From contig PDIP01000003.1 of assembly GCA_002811645.1 (NCBI GenBank), positions 389,519 through 453,518 on the forward strand: 64,000 nt of DNA. Reading direction: 5' to 3'. The position numbers and the translations under genes were made by a program. Shown one piece after another: positions 20,237 through 30,100 of the stretch. The first letter of the stretch is position 1. Each line of letters begins with the position of its first letter. The notes under the pieces were generated by a model. The model made no database searches, was not told the origin of the DNA, and worked only from the letters and a program-made list of their open reading frames with translations. Origin of the DNA: Corallochytrium limacisporum (lineage: Eukaryota; Opisthokonta).

Positions 20237-20974
20237 GATGTGATGATCAAGTGTTGTCTTATTTCCTGATCAGTTCATCAAACTTTGGCAGAATCCATCT
20301 AACCGTTTCTTTAGTATCAAGGCATTGTAACATTCTTCGAAAAGAATGCCAGTTATGATCTTCGATCTTGCTGGTTTCATGATGTTTCATGATTTGAAAC
20401 CCACCTTTCATCATTTTTGCACAGTATTTTGGAATCATTAGTTTCCAATATTCGTCACATAGCATAGTTTCAATGATTTTCATGCCGGTGCTCGCACTGA
20501 TGCGAGACACCATCTTTATCAAATAATTAAAGTACATATCATGCAATCCTACTGGTTATACTTTGTCTTGAAACGTGATGATGAACATGCTTGATTTTCT
20601 TTTGATCCTCAAGTCTAGGTCTAAGGGCAACAGACGACTCCATTATGGCAGCTTGCCATGACAGTGGCGAGTGACAAAGATCTTCATGGTTACGAAAGAG
20701 AAGTCTATGATTAGTATATTAAGTCATGCTTGTTTTAAGGGCATTACTTCCCTTTGAAGATGCTTTTTTAAAAAAGAATGTGTTAAAATTATGCAAGGTT
20801 GCGACAATATGGGATCATGAATCTGAATTATCAGACGACGATCTGCTATGATCATGTCACATACTATGATATGCTATGCCTTTGGTTTCCCAAAACAAGG
20901 TTTTGTTATTTACACACACCGCTGTGCGCTCATTCTAAAAGGAGTGATATAATATTTTCCGGTACCCTAATGAA
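20237..20974. other. AT-rich spacer between RPSA and RPL35
   Basis: Noticeably AT-richer than the flanking genes. Contains a minus-strand ORF (20259-20546), a short palindrome CTTTTTTAAAAAAG at about 20763 and several ATGAT-type words. Possible 3' UTRs, an inserted segment or a small divergent gene. Confidence 0.4.
20259..20546 (-). CDS. Possible small ORF, unknown
   Basis: 95 codons rich in Lys, Met and Ile, ending 22 bp from the RPSA stop. Tight tail-to-tail spacing of this kind is the local rule for real genes and is the only argument for it beyond being open. No motif or domain recognised; AT-rich composition makes a chance ORF quite possible. Confidence 0.2.
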   Translation of the reverse strand: MHDMYFNYLIKMVSRISASTGMKIIETMLCDEYWKLMIPKYCAKMMKGGFQIMKHHETSKIEDHNWHSFRRMLQCLDTKETVRWILPKFDELIRK

Positions 20975-21352
20975 TTATGCGGACTTGACGGCGTACTTGC
21001 GCAGAGGGAAGGCAGCCTCCTTCTTCTTCTGGCGCAGAGTCTTGGCATTGCGCTGAGCAGGAGTCAGACGACGGCGGATGGCACGGGTCTTCTTGGCGCG
21101 CAGATCCAGGGGCTTGTACTTAGCGTCGGCAGCAGCGGCACGGGCATCGCTCTTCTCCACCTGGCGCAGAACAGTGAGGACGCGAGCAATATCCTTGCGA
21201 GTGGCACCGATCTTTCCAACCTTGCCCTGCTGACCGCTAGTGACCTGAGCGACGCGCAGAGAAGCCAGCTCCTTCTTCAGAACAGCAACCTGGCTCTTGA
21301 GCTCATCCTTGCTCTTGCTGCGGATTTCCTTAGCCTTGATTGACCCCTTCAT
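20975..21352 (-). CDS. RPL35: 60S ribosomal protein L35 (uL29)
   Basis: 125 residues, the usual eukaryotic L35 length (~123). The uL29 core is clear: KAKEIRSKSKDELKSQVAVL, LRVAQVTSGQQGKVGKIGAT and RKDIARVLTVLRQ, then the L35-specific basic extension YKPLDLRAKKTRAIRRRL and RQKKKEAAFPLRKYAVKSA. Role: peptide-exit-tunnel protein of the large subunit, close to the SRP/NAC docking site. Codon use is biased like RPSA. A motif copy is 88 nt upstream of the ATG. Confidence 0.97.
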   Translation of the reverse strand: MKGSIKAKEIRSKSKDELKSQVAVLKKELASLRVAQVTSGQQGKVGKIGATRKDIARVLTVLRQVEKSDARAAAADAKYKPLDLRAKKTRAIRRRLTPAQRNAKTLRQKKKEAAFPLRKYAVKSA

Positions 21353-22336
21353 TGTGATTTATGTTTGAGTTTCCCTAACTACAAAGGTACTGGTCTATTG
21401 GCTAATTGTAGGTCTAGATCCTTCAAATACTTCAAATAGCACATTACAAGGTTTATAGCGCTTGAGAATACACTCACTGAAAATCCAATAGCCTCTACTG
21501 TCCTCCAATAACAAGACTACACTATGGGAAATGCCATACATTGCCACTGGACTAGCAGCGACTCGTACCATATGCCCCCGAACTGCCTTGTGTACTGCCC
21601 AGTGCATTGGCGGTACCGTCGAACGGCTTCTCCGAGACTCTGCCTTTCGCTGGTACATTTACTATTGTGTCTGAGATGATCAGTACAATTACCATAGGAG
21701 AGTCGAACTGCCCCCATCCCAGTACTGAATCTATTCCAATGGCACTGCAAAGGGAACAAGGCGCACAGGGAAAAAGCCAGGAAATTCAAAGACGGAGACC
21801 CACTCGCCCCTCGCGAGCCTCACAGTCCTTTTGTGTGTGTTTTTCATTTTTCGTCGCCAAGAAAGGGGAGGTTGTGTGTTTTTTTAAGCCCCAGTCCCCG
21901 TCATTTCCTTGTTGCCCACGATGGTTGTAATTCGAATAATGATTGGGAGAGGGTATCAGTTTATATTCACGACCGTAGCAAAACAACCTCGGTCAAAACC
22001 TCTTCCCTTTTGCTGCCTACGTTCGCCAGTGACGGTGGTGAACCACTACGGTGTACTAGTCCGAGGGGTACAGCCGAGGGATAATTGGGCTGGTTGGGAC
22101 TTTTAGTTAAAGTTCGCAATATTGCTCGAAACTTGCGTTGGGACGAGGTGTCGAATAGTCGGTATTCCTCGATGGAATGAGCCGGCACAATGGCTAATTG
22201 TACACGCGACTAACCGTAACGGTTATGTGTGGTACTAAAACGGCGAATGCACCGAGACCTTTTGGTGTGAAACTTTGCGATCAGTTCTTTTCACAGGGAA
22301 GACTCAATATCACAACGAAAAAACAGTTGGGAAATC
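21353..22336. other. Divergent intergenic region RPL35/NDUFS6
   Basis: About 980 bp with the RPL35 promoter motif near its left end. No clear motif near NDUFS6. No gene recognised. Confidence 0.5.
21431..21442 (-). promoter_or_regulatory. Promoter-like motif of RPL35
   Basis: Minus strand GTGCTATTTGAA, about 88 nt before the ATG at 21352. Confidence 0.5.
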
Positions 22337-22720
22337 ATGCTGCGGTTGGCTTCCACAACGGCTCGTATGGGCCGCCGGGCTATGGCTCCTCGCGTCATGC
22401 AACAAGTTAGCAGACTAAGCACCACTGCTGTTATGCGGGCTGAAGCAAGGGATCCCCGTGACGTCCGCTTCGTCGATCAGGAAAAGCAGTTCAACAGCAA
22501 CCCCGCGATGAATATCACGAGGGATGAGCCTGTATATGTCTCTAACAAACGTGTTGTGGGCTGTGAGGGTGGACACGCAGCACTCGGACATCCCCTGAAG
22601 TTTATAAATTTGGATCAACCTCGGGTGCACAGCTGTGGCTATTGCGGTCGGGAGTTCGTCTACAAGGGCCATAAGTCTCTTATCGCAGATCTGAGCAAGA
22701 CTGCTCAGCTTGAAAACTAA
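22337..22720 (+). CDS. NDUFS6: NADH:ubiquinone oxidoreductase subunit NDUFS6 (complex I)
   Basis: 127 residues. The first ~33 residues are Arg/Ser/Ala-rich and fit a mitochondrial presequence. The zinc-binding domain is clear: VVGCEGGHAALGHPLKFINL followed by HSCGYCGREF, with predicted ligands Cys76, His85, Cys100 and Cys103, matching human GGALGHPKVYINL and TCGYCG. Role: zinc-binding accessory subunit of the complex I peripheral arm. The internal Met at codon 11 would shorten the presequence; the first ATG is preferred. Confidence 0.93.
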   Translation: MLRLASTTARMGRRAMAPRVMQQVSRLSTTAVMRAEARDPRDVRFVDQEKQFNSNPAMNITRDEPVYVSNKRVVGCEGGHAALGHPLKFINLDQPRVHSCGYCGREFVYKGHKSLIADLSKTAQLEN

Positions 22721-23190
22721 ATAGAATAGTATCAACATGACACCATACCATATTTTATCAAGGTCATCGTCTTGTCCTTCCTCTCATTGGCGATCTTGAC
22801 CAAATGCACACTCCAATGTCGACTATTTCCAGCGCGGCCAACTCTCAGTTCGTGTTGACCGGCGACACACCTCCTTACCATCACCTTGAATAACGCCATC
22901 AATACTGATGTCTCTGTGCTTGTACATCTACGTCCATTAGGCACCCCAGCAGCTACTGACCATTCGTCACGCCCTTGCAGCTGATGATCATTCCCGGGGC
23001 CTCCTCGTATTGATTCCCTTCCCCGGAGGGCCGGTGGGCCTCACTGGGAGCGCTTCGGCAGCGCGCTCCAGAGGGGCACCGCTTCATGTTGCCCTGCCAT
23101 GACTTCCCCACTCTGCCCTTCTCCTTCAACAGAACTCGGGCCAATGACTATACTGACACCCCGCGGTGGCAAGGGTGAGGGAACCCAAGA

Positions 23191-23214
23191 CCCCCCCCCC
23201 CCCCGAGGGGGGGG
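23191..23214. repeat. Oligo(C)-oligo(G) inverted repeat
   Basis: Fourteen C, GA, then eight G; same class as the other C/G snap-back tracts. Confidence 0.8.
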
Positions 23215-23892
23215 CCACACAATTATCTCATTTGTGCTTCGTCATGGAGTTGCACGCAATACTGAACATATGGAGAATTCGTACCAATCCACAGCCCGCC
23301 CCCTTCTTCTCACTTGCTTTCCTTTTCTCTGGTGTCGCGACTGTTTTTTATTCCCTGGCTAGTCGTTCTATTCGAATCACTGGCTGTACCTGACTGGCCA
23401 TAGAACGCAAGCGCTCCACGAAAGAAAAAAAAAAATTTGAACGGGTGGGGGATGAGAGGGAAGAAAGGAGCGCGAAACGTGTCGCTCTCCCTCTCCCAGA
23501 ATTTGAAGCAGTTCCAGTTCCCCTTTTCTCCTTTCCAGTCTCCCGGGTTCAAGCGCTACCCCCCCACTCACAGGCCCTATCACCCACCGGTCCTTCCCTA
23601 GTCCACTGTACAGCGCCACACGCTTCTACCGTTTTTGCACCTTTCCTCTTGACGGCCGCTGGTGCCGGGACGAAGGGCACCAGCAGTTTGATGGAGGCCC
23701 GCACTTAAGATGAATGGAAATGGATCAGTGAGTCTCCGCCGGAGGGAGAAAAAGTGGGAGGATTTCTTTTGGGTCTTTTCCATATGTGGGGGGCTTCTTG
23801 GAGCGAGCGTTGTTCAGCCACAGCCATACATTCAGACGTCGCGTTGGTTTTTCTTTTGGATTGTGATACGACTTCCAAATCTCTGACCACTC

Positions 23893-23905
23893 AGCTATTA
23901 CAAAA
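23893..23905 (+). promoter_or_regulatory. Promoter-like motif of SUMO
   Basis: AGCTATTACAAAA, 107 nt before the ATG. Confidence 0.5.
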
Positions 23906-23999
23906 CCATGTAGATCACTGTTTTGTAGTATTCTTTCAAATTACACTACCTACAAATTTAGTGAAGAGTTTAGGGGTTGATTAGGAACAATAAGAAACC

Positions 24000-24498
24000 A
24001 TGTCGGGCGAGGGCAAGCCGGTAGGTATCAACAAATGTGCGAAGTCAATGCAGGGATGATTGATTGGAACGGGTTTGCTAACAGAATATGCTGTTGATTG
24101 CTGTCAAATGTGAATTTAACGTTAACAGGAAACTTCCGGAGACACCAAGGAGCAGACCATCAATCTGCGAGTCAAGAGCAACGACGGTGCCTCTGTCCAT
24201 TTTCGTGTAAAGCGCAGCACTCAGCTGAAGAAGCTCATGACTGCCTACTGTGAGCGCCAGGGTATGAGTCTGAACACTGTGCGTTTCCTCTATGATGGCG
24301 AGCGCGTGCAAAACGAGGACACACCCAACTCAGTAAGTATCTTCAATGTTAATCACGATTCTACCCCCTTTCTTGCAGTTTAACTAACTGGTGTTGATGA
24401 CATGTTTTCTTCATTTTCTAAAGTTGCAAATGGACGATGATGAGATTATTGAGGTGTTCCAGGAGCAGGTTGGAGGAGGTTTTCGACAAACACTCTAG
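24000..24498 (+). CDS. SUMO: SUMO (small ubiquitin-like modifier) precursor, three exons
   Basis: Three exons: 24000-24020 (MSGEGKP), 24129-24332 and 24424-24498, giving 99 residues. Both introns (108 and 91 bp) are phase 0 with GTAGGT and GTAAGT donors and CAG/AAG acceptors. Exon 2 reads TINLRVKSNDGASVHFRVKR ... VRFLYDGERVQNEDTP, diagnostic of SUMO. Exon 3 gives LQMDDDEIIEVFQEQVGG, then GFRQTL and a stop. The di-Gly is the expected SENP/ULP cleavage site, leaving mature ...EQVGG. Role: reversible conjugation to lysines through the E1/Ubc9 cascade. No ORF of useful length marks this gene because its exons are short. It is convergent with the RhoGAP-START gene, 140 bp away. Confidence 0.95.
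24021..24128 (+). other. SUMO intron 1
   Basis: Donor GTAGGTATC, acceptor GTTAACAG, 108 bp, phase 0. A TGCTAAC branch-like word lies at about 24075. Confidence 0.85.
24333..24423 (+). other. SUMO intron 2
   Basis: Donor GTAAGTATC, T-rich 3' end and TAAAG acceptor, 91 bp, phase 0. A TAACTAAC branch-like word lies at about 24382. Confidence 0.85.
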
Positions 24499-24638
24499 TA
24501 ATTTGCAAAAGGAAACCCAGAAAATATTACATGCGACAGCTGTCATCGTTTATGCATACAGATACCACAATGGAACTATCTACAGTAACTACTATAAACG
24601 AATGTTCATTAACTTTAAACGATTGAACCTGGGAATGT

Positions 24639-27065
24639 TTACTCGCCACAGATGAAATGACGGGCCAACGGCACCATGAACGCAGCATCAATTCCGCTGC
24701 CACATCGCATGTACCAGTCCTTACCACGGCCAAGCAAATCTGCTGTAGACCGAGCGATTACAGTTGTGTACGAGGGCATGTCCTCAGTAGCCTGGGTCTC
24801 TGTGAGGTGGAATGTCATCTCACCAAGGTTCACCAAACGATGCGGCCGATCATACTGCGAGGGGACACGAGGATGGAGGACACCGCGGCATACCAACAAA
24901 TAGCTACCATCAGAGAGCGTCTTCCATGAGCGAATCATGGCCATACGAACAGGAAGCTGATCTGGAGCGGCGTTGTGACTCTTCATTACGATCTCGTAGT
25001 ACTTGATTCCAGGGCAGAGCTCTTCAGAAAACTCATGAATGACATTACGGTCCCAGTCCTCACGAGGGAGCGCAATGATCTTCTTCATCTCCGAAAGGGT
25101 CTTCCCGCGGAAACGCACAACACTGATACCAGTAGGCCAGCGGCCTGCCTTCTTGGATTTGTTAGGGCTCACATCGACACCAACACGGACACCATACTGA
25201 GTGTACGGGTGCCAGTTGTAGCTGTGCTTTCTGTCCTTGGTCATGATCTCTCTCTCGAAGGTTTCAGTAGCGTTGTTGATGACCGCATTCAGTTGAGTTG
25301 GACCAGCTGTGTTGAGGTTGAGCTTCGTCTTCACATCAGTCTCATGCTCGTTGATCTTCAACGACAGCATGTTGGGTGCGGACAAGAAATCTTCCGGAGT
25401 CATGAAAGCTTCATGTGCATGGTCGATCAAGAATTTGATCACCTCAACATTGGCGGTTACAGTCTTGGCAATGGCTTCATGATCACCATCTGACATCCTG
25501 GGAGTGATAGGGACGTCGGCATTGGAGTCACCGATGAGGTCCCTCAGGCTTTCTTTTGTCCTCTTCATTCGAGTACGGAACGACTCCGTAATCTTTTTCC
25601 TCCTGCCTGAAGTCGACGAGCGTGAAACTTCGGTGTGATGGGGCATGTTGGCCAGTAACAATGGGCTCCAGCACACAGCAAGATTGTAAGTGTCCATACG
25701 ATTGTTGGGAGTTTCGGCTACGTGATGCAAGTGACACATGAGGATTTCGAGGGCATCACGAGATTCCTCGGGAATCATGAAGTTTAGACGCTGCATCATC
25801 TGCAGCTTGCTATAGATATCAGGCAGATTCATTGCCGCACGATACAGAGGACTGAGCTGCCGACTAATTAGGGGACGCTTCATGTGCCGAACATAGGACT
25901 TCAAAGCACTAGCAACGTCGTGGACCATGACGGGGTCATCATCATCACTGCCGTCGATTTCCTCAAGGCTTTGTTTCACCTTCACGGTACCATCCAGGGT
26001 ACCCTTCACACGATACAGTCCCTCTGCAGAAGCATTCTCAGCGACAAACTTGAGACGGGAGGTAATGCCAGGGGGGAACGGGCCGATGTCCGCTATGGGT
26101 GGGAACTGCAGTCCATATGCAACCGCCTGCTCCTCAGTCTGTACGTCTGTGACATCGGGAAGGTTTGTGTTGAGCATTTCCTTCAAGGACTTGCACGCAA
26201 TGGGAATGGTGCCTTTTTGTGAGACCGTGAAGCGCCTCTTCTTTACGTCCACTTGGATCCCGTACTTTGCAAACATTGCCACCATAGTCAAGCAACTGAG
26301 AGTGCGACCGAGGGCGAATTCCTTCATAGTCAAATTCCTGATGGCCTTTTGCTTGAGGGGGGTATCCAACCCACTCACCCGGCGTTCCAAGTGGAAAAAG
26401 CTCGATGAGTAGGGAGTGGACAACGTAGAGTTCACCCGAATGTAGATAGAAGTTCCTCCGTCTGTGGAATATTCCCAGTTGGGCGACAGAATCAATGGCT
26501 CCTGGAGCGGCCAGCGCTCAGTGCTAATCATGATGTGTTCAATTCTTTCCATTTCCGTGGGGTTATTTACTCTCCGTTCCCACAAATATCCAAGGCTGCG
26601 GCGAACTTCTTGTAGGTCCCGGTCTGGCACCTGAGGGTGATCCTGCACAAAGTCATCGAATGTCCATTCTTTTCCATTCATTGCCATCCAGACATACTGA
26701 GGGAAGCCAGCTTCAATCAGAAAGACGATATGGCCATACACAAGGCTAAGCTCTGGGTGCAGGTCTCCAATGCAATTCCCAGTTAATGACGCCCAACTTG
26801 CTTCATGGCTTAAATCCCTGACAGATCTCTTTGAGTTTAAAACATCCGAAAAGCGATTTCCCTCTTTAGGTGAGTCCTTTGTACGGTTTGCAATTGATAA
26901 ATCCGGTAATGACCTGGCCTTTAGACCAGCCAAAGGCACCTGTAGATATTCCAGATCATGTGCAATAGAAGGGGGACTAGTTGAGCCATCTTCGTTATCT
27001 GTATCTGATGGGTTTCTGCGCAAGGCTGAAGGCAGCCTGGGGCCGTTGGGTGATATGACGTCCAT
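24639..27065 (-). CDS. RhoGAP-START domain protein (DLC/STARD13-like)
   Basis: 808 residues, intronless. Residues ~325-475 form a RhoGAP domain: ASAEGLYRVKGT carries the predicted arginine finger (Arg352), and YNLAVCWSPLLL matches the conserved NLAVxxxPxLL helix. Residues ~600-800 form a START-like lipid-binding domain (WDRNVIHEFSEELCPGIKYYEI, YLLVCRGVLHPRVP, MRCGSGIDAAFMVPLARH). The order RhoGAP then START is that of animal DLC1/2/3, which stimulate GTP hydrolysis by RhoA. The animal proteins also have an N-terminal SAM domain; here the N-terminal 320 residues show no clear SAM and contain an unassigned region. The ATG at 27065 follows a motif copy at 74 nt. Convergent with SUMO. Confidence 0.85.
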   Translation of the reverse strand: MDVISPNGPRLPSALRRNPSDTDNEDGSTSPPSIAHDLEYLQVPLAGLKARSLPDLSIANRTKDSPKEGNRFSDVLNSKRSVRDLSHEASWASLTGNCIGDLHPELSLVYGHIVFLIEAGFPQYVWMAMNGKEWTFDDFVQDHPQVPDRDLQEVRRSLGYLWERRVNNPTEMERIEHIMISTERWPLQEPLILSPNWEYSTDGGTSIYIRVNSTLSTPYSSSFFHLERRVSGLDTPLKQKAIRNLTMKEFALGRTLSCLTMVAMFAKYGIQVDVKKRRFTVSQKGTIPIACKSLKEMLNTNLPDVTDVQTEEQAVAYGLQFPPIADIGPFPPGITSRLKFVAENASAEGLYRVKGTLDGTVKVKQSLEEIDGSDDDDPVMVHDVASALKSYVRHMKRPLISRQLSPLYRAAMNLPDIYSKLQMMQRLNFMIPEESRDALEILMCHLHHVAETPNNRMDTYNLAVCWSPLLLANMPHHTEVSRSSTSGRRKKITESFRTRMKRTKESLRDLIGDSNADVPITPRMSDGDHEAIAKTVTANVEVIKFLIDHAHEAFMTPEDFLSAPNMLSLKINEHETDVKTKLNLNTAGPTQLNAVINNATETFEREIMTKDRKHSYNWHPYTQYGVRVGVDVSPNKSKKAGRWPTGISVVRFRGKTLSEMKKIIALPREDWDRNVIHEFSEELCPGIKYYEIVMKSHNAAPDQLPVRMAMIRSWKTLSDGSYLLVCRGVLHPRVPSQYDRPHRLVNLGEMTFHLTETQATEDMPSYTTVIARSTADLLGRGKDWYMRCGSGIDAAFMVPLARHFICGE

Positions 27066-27127
27066 GACGTGTTCTATTTACGTGGCACACATATTTTTCG
27101 TTTTCTGTGCTAAATGCAGTCCTTATG

Positions 27128-27139
27128 CTTTCAATAGCT
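27128..27139 (-). promoter_or_regulatory. Promoter-like motif of RhoGAP-START gene
   Basis: Minus strand AGCTATTGAAAG, 74 nt before the ATG. Confidence 0.5.
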
Positions 27140-30100
27140 ATATTGGTCGTCGTTCTGAAGATCTGGTCATATAGCCAGCCATATTGGAAATGTTGGAATG
27201 TTTTCAATACCTTTCCGAACCGAGTGCCAATACTCTTGACTGTTGTCCTATGAATACAATTGTTCATCAAATGATAAGAAACAGGTCCCAGTGGACAGGA
27301 TAAATGATGTATCAACAACGGGACAGTGTTGCCCTGCCTCCTGCCAAGGGGTGTGTGATGCGCCACTGTTGTGTGCGAAGGCTTGCAAGACGAACCAATA
27401 AAAATTTCTCTTTTGGGGTGTGGTGGGCAGGGGAGCAGAGAGAGAGGGGGAGCAGAGAGAGAGAGAGAGACGAAAGAAGGAAGACGGGGAGGAGGGGGGA
27501 AGTGTTTGGGAAGAGGGGGGGGGGGACACCACCCCACTGTGTCACCCCCCGTTCGTCCGACGCGAGAGAGGACAGCGTTTCCAGCATCCGTTTTATCCAA
27601 ACATGCAGTGAGTGCCCTATGTTCTCACCATACAGGTCGCGACTAGAAAATTTTCCTGACCATGTGCCCAGTTCACCCCCGTATGCTTGCCTTTCCCTCC
27701 CAATGGCCTATGGCCGCATAAATCAAATAAAGCATTTTCGGAATGGATCGTTTCTCTCGATTTCCATTTCAAGACCCAATCCCTTCAACATCAGAACATC
27801 CCCCGCCTATGCGTACCTTCGTATTGGTAGCAGGAGCAGCTTCTCAGCAACGGACGTATGTCAACCCCCACCCCCATCCTCTCCCGTCTGGAACGGAGTG
27901 TGAAACCCTTCTCTGTCTCCTTTTCTCTCTCTCTCTCCCTCTCTCCCTCTCCCAGTCTCAGTCTGTGTCATTCCTTCTCTCTCGCTCTCACTATTCCATA
28001 CATTCCAGTATCGAGACCGCAAGCGCTTTGGCAAAAATCGATTACTCAGAAACAAAAAAATGAATGCGGAAGCGTAGAAGCAAGAACCGCGACCATCCAT
28101 TCAACCCACAGAGCCACGATATTAACTTTTGTTGCCGGAGACTGTTGATGGCAAAACTGGGTTGCGGAGCAGAGGTTTCAGAGACAAACCAAAAACGGCT
28201 ACAGAGTAATACCTTACCCAGATAAAAGTTGATGACAGGGAGAAGCGGGGAGAGGGGACTGTTGTATAGGGTCCGACAGCATAAGTGAACCGGTAATACG
28301 CCTATGCAGGAGTAAATTTGAGACACCGATGGGAGAGAAGGTACACACACCAAATTTCTCATTTTGGAATTGAACGCGCCTGAGATCCGCACAGAGACTT
28401 GCTGACCCGAATGGCAACGAAACAGACGCGAGAACGCGAGATGAAACAGACAGAGTTGAGTGTTATTCGTTTGAACCCTTCCAAAAAAACTTGATGGATT
28501 TGGATGAGGCGTACTCAAAAAAAAAAACAAAGGGCGAAAGTAAGCAAATCAGTCGAGCACATAAAGCCATCTTCTCCGCCACACACTCTGGAACTAATTT
28601 GCCTTCTTTTTTTTTGCAAACAAAAAACTCGAACTTGTTGAAAATATCTCTCGCCCTGGGAGTCAGACACTGATAGTTCGCCTCCCACTACCTGGTGCAG
28701 ATAGCATGATAGAGAATGACTGGGAGTTTCTCTTCACTGAGAATGTGGCACAACTGCACAACGGAGTTCGTAAAAGGCAACTATTGCGGTCTGATTCTCC
28801 CGAATTGTGGAGCACGAAAATATACTAGAGAATCGTATAGGGAACATTCACTATACAATTGTATGGCCATCGAGACTTCAACATTACTTCCCCAGTATCG
28901 GAGGGTGAGAGGATCCGTTTACAGTAAGTGTTAAGAAAGCTTCACATTAGTCTGCCGATACCTTACGCACATACCTAATGAATCGGTTCTCCACGTCTCT
29001 CGATGTGAAAAGGGTTTCATGTTGTGCTGGCCAATTTCACTTTCCTGGTCAGCCTCATGCAGTCATCTTGATTAGGTATCAGGGCTCCCTTTAAAATTCC
29101 CCATTTGAACAATAAAAGCAAAAGGCAGGAGCATTCATCAGAACCCAGAGTACCAGTTATGCCACCGTTCGAATAGATAGACAAACAAAGGTTAGCTAAA
29201 TGAAAGTTCCAGTGCGTGTGGGCTCTCATGTTAGGTGCCGGCACAACGCGCACAAGAGCCCGGCCGGTTCATATGAGCAGGATGGTCTCCACCCACGAGA
29301 GCCCGCAGACAGTCGTACAAAGCGCACATCCGCCGGAGTTTGTTACTGTAAGTTTCTGTTTTTGCTCTACTGCCCTGTTCCACTTTTACACCTTGAGCTC
29401 AGGATCGTATTGTTGTGAGAGGCTCGGGGTTTCAAAGTAAGCCGTCACACCCTTGGGATTCACGATTGCAAGTGTACGGTTGAATGTTTTGGCGTCACTT
29501 TTCCAATTAGTTGGCCTCCATCCGGGGGCTGCTGTGGGTTTCTCATTCTTTGTGGTATTTTCAGCTCAATCACTGGTACAGTATTTATAGTGAAGGAATG
29601 GCTTCGTAACTGCGTTGGTTTCTTGACGGCTGTGCCCTTCCCCATTGCTGCCGGCGTAAGAAGATCACAAGATTCATCCCACTCCAGGCGACAATATGGG
29701 CTGTAACCGGCAAATTCGAGACAACACATACCCTTCGCGTTACAAGCTGACCATCAGGAGATTATACAAAATGTATGTTGGTAACACAACGTATACGTAA
29801 TTTTGGGTGGCATGCCGGGCTGCCAACGCACCCAGTGGGCGTGGAGCACAGAGGGCTTGCCCCTCCGTCCCCGGGGATCGTCTCCCCCAGGACACGAGAT
29901 TATAGACCCTAAGCCACCTTTCCGTCGGGCGGGAGACTAAGCCTCGCCTGCTGAGCTCGAAAGTTTGAAGTCGAGCGTCCCACAAAGGTCTTGCCCCTGC
30001 TTTTCGTTTCGAATTCTTGTAAGAGTAATAGACGAGTTGGGGAGCCGGGCGGCATGGAAGAACTTGTTCTGAACGCAATCGAGTACACTCTGCACAACCC

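Larger units (their letters stand above)
22721..23999. other. Intergenic between NDUFS6 and SUMO
   Basis: No gene recognised. GC-rich hairpin-forming sequence at about 22990-23075, an oligo(C)-GA-oligo(G) tract at 23191-23214, and the SUMO promoter motif at 23893. Confidence 0.5.

Noticed and set aside
23041-23075. Resemblance of GCTTCGGCAGC to the start of U6 snRNA.
   Set aside because: The ACAGAG box and the rest of U6 are absent; it is better read as a GC hairpin.
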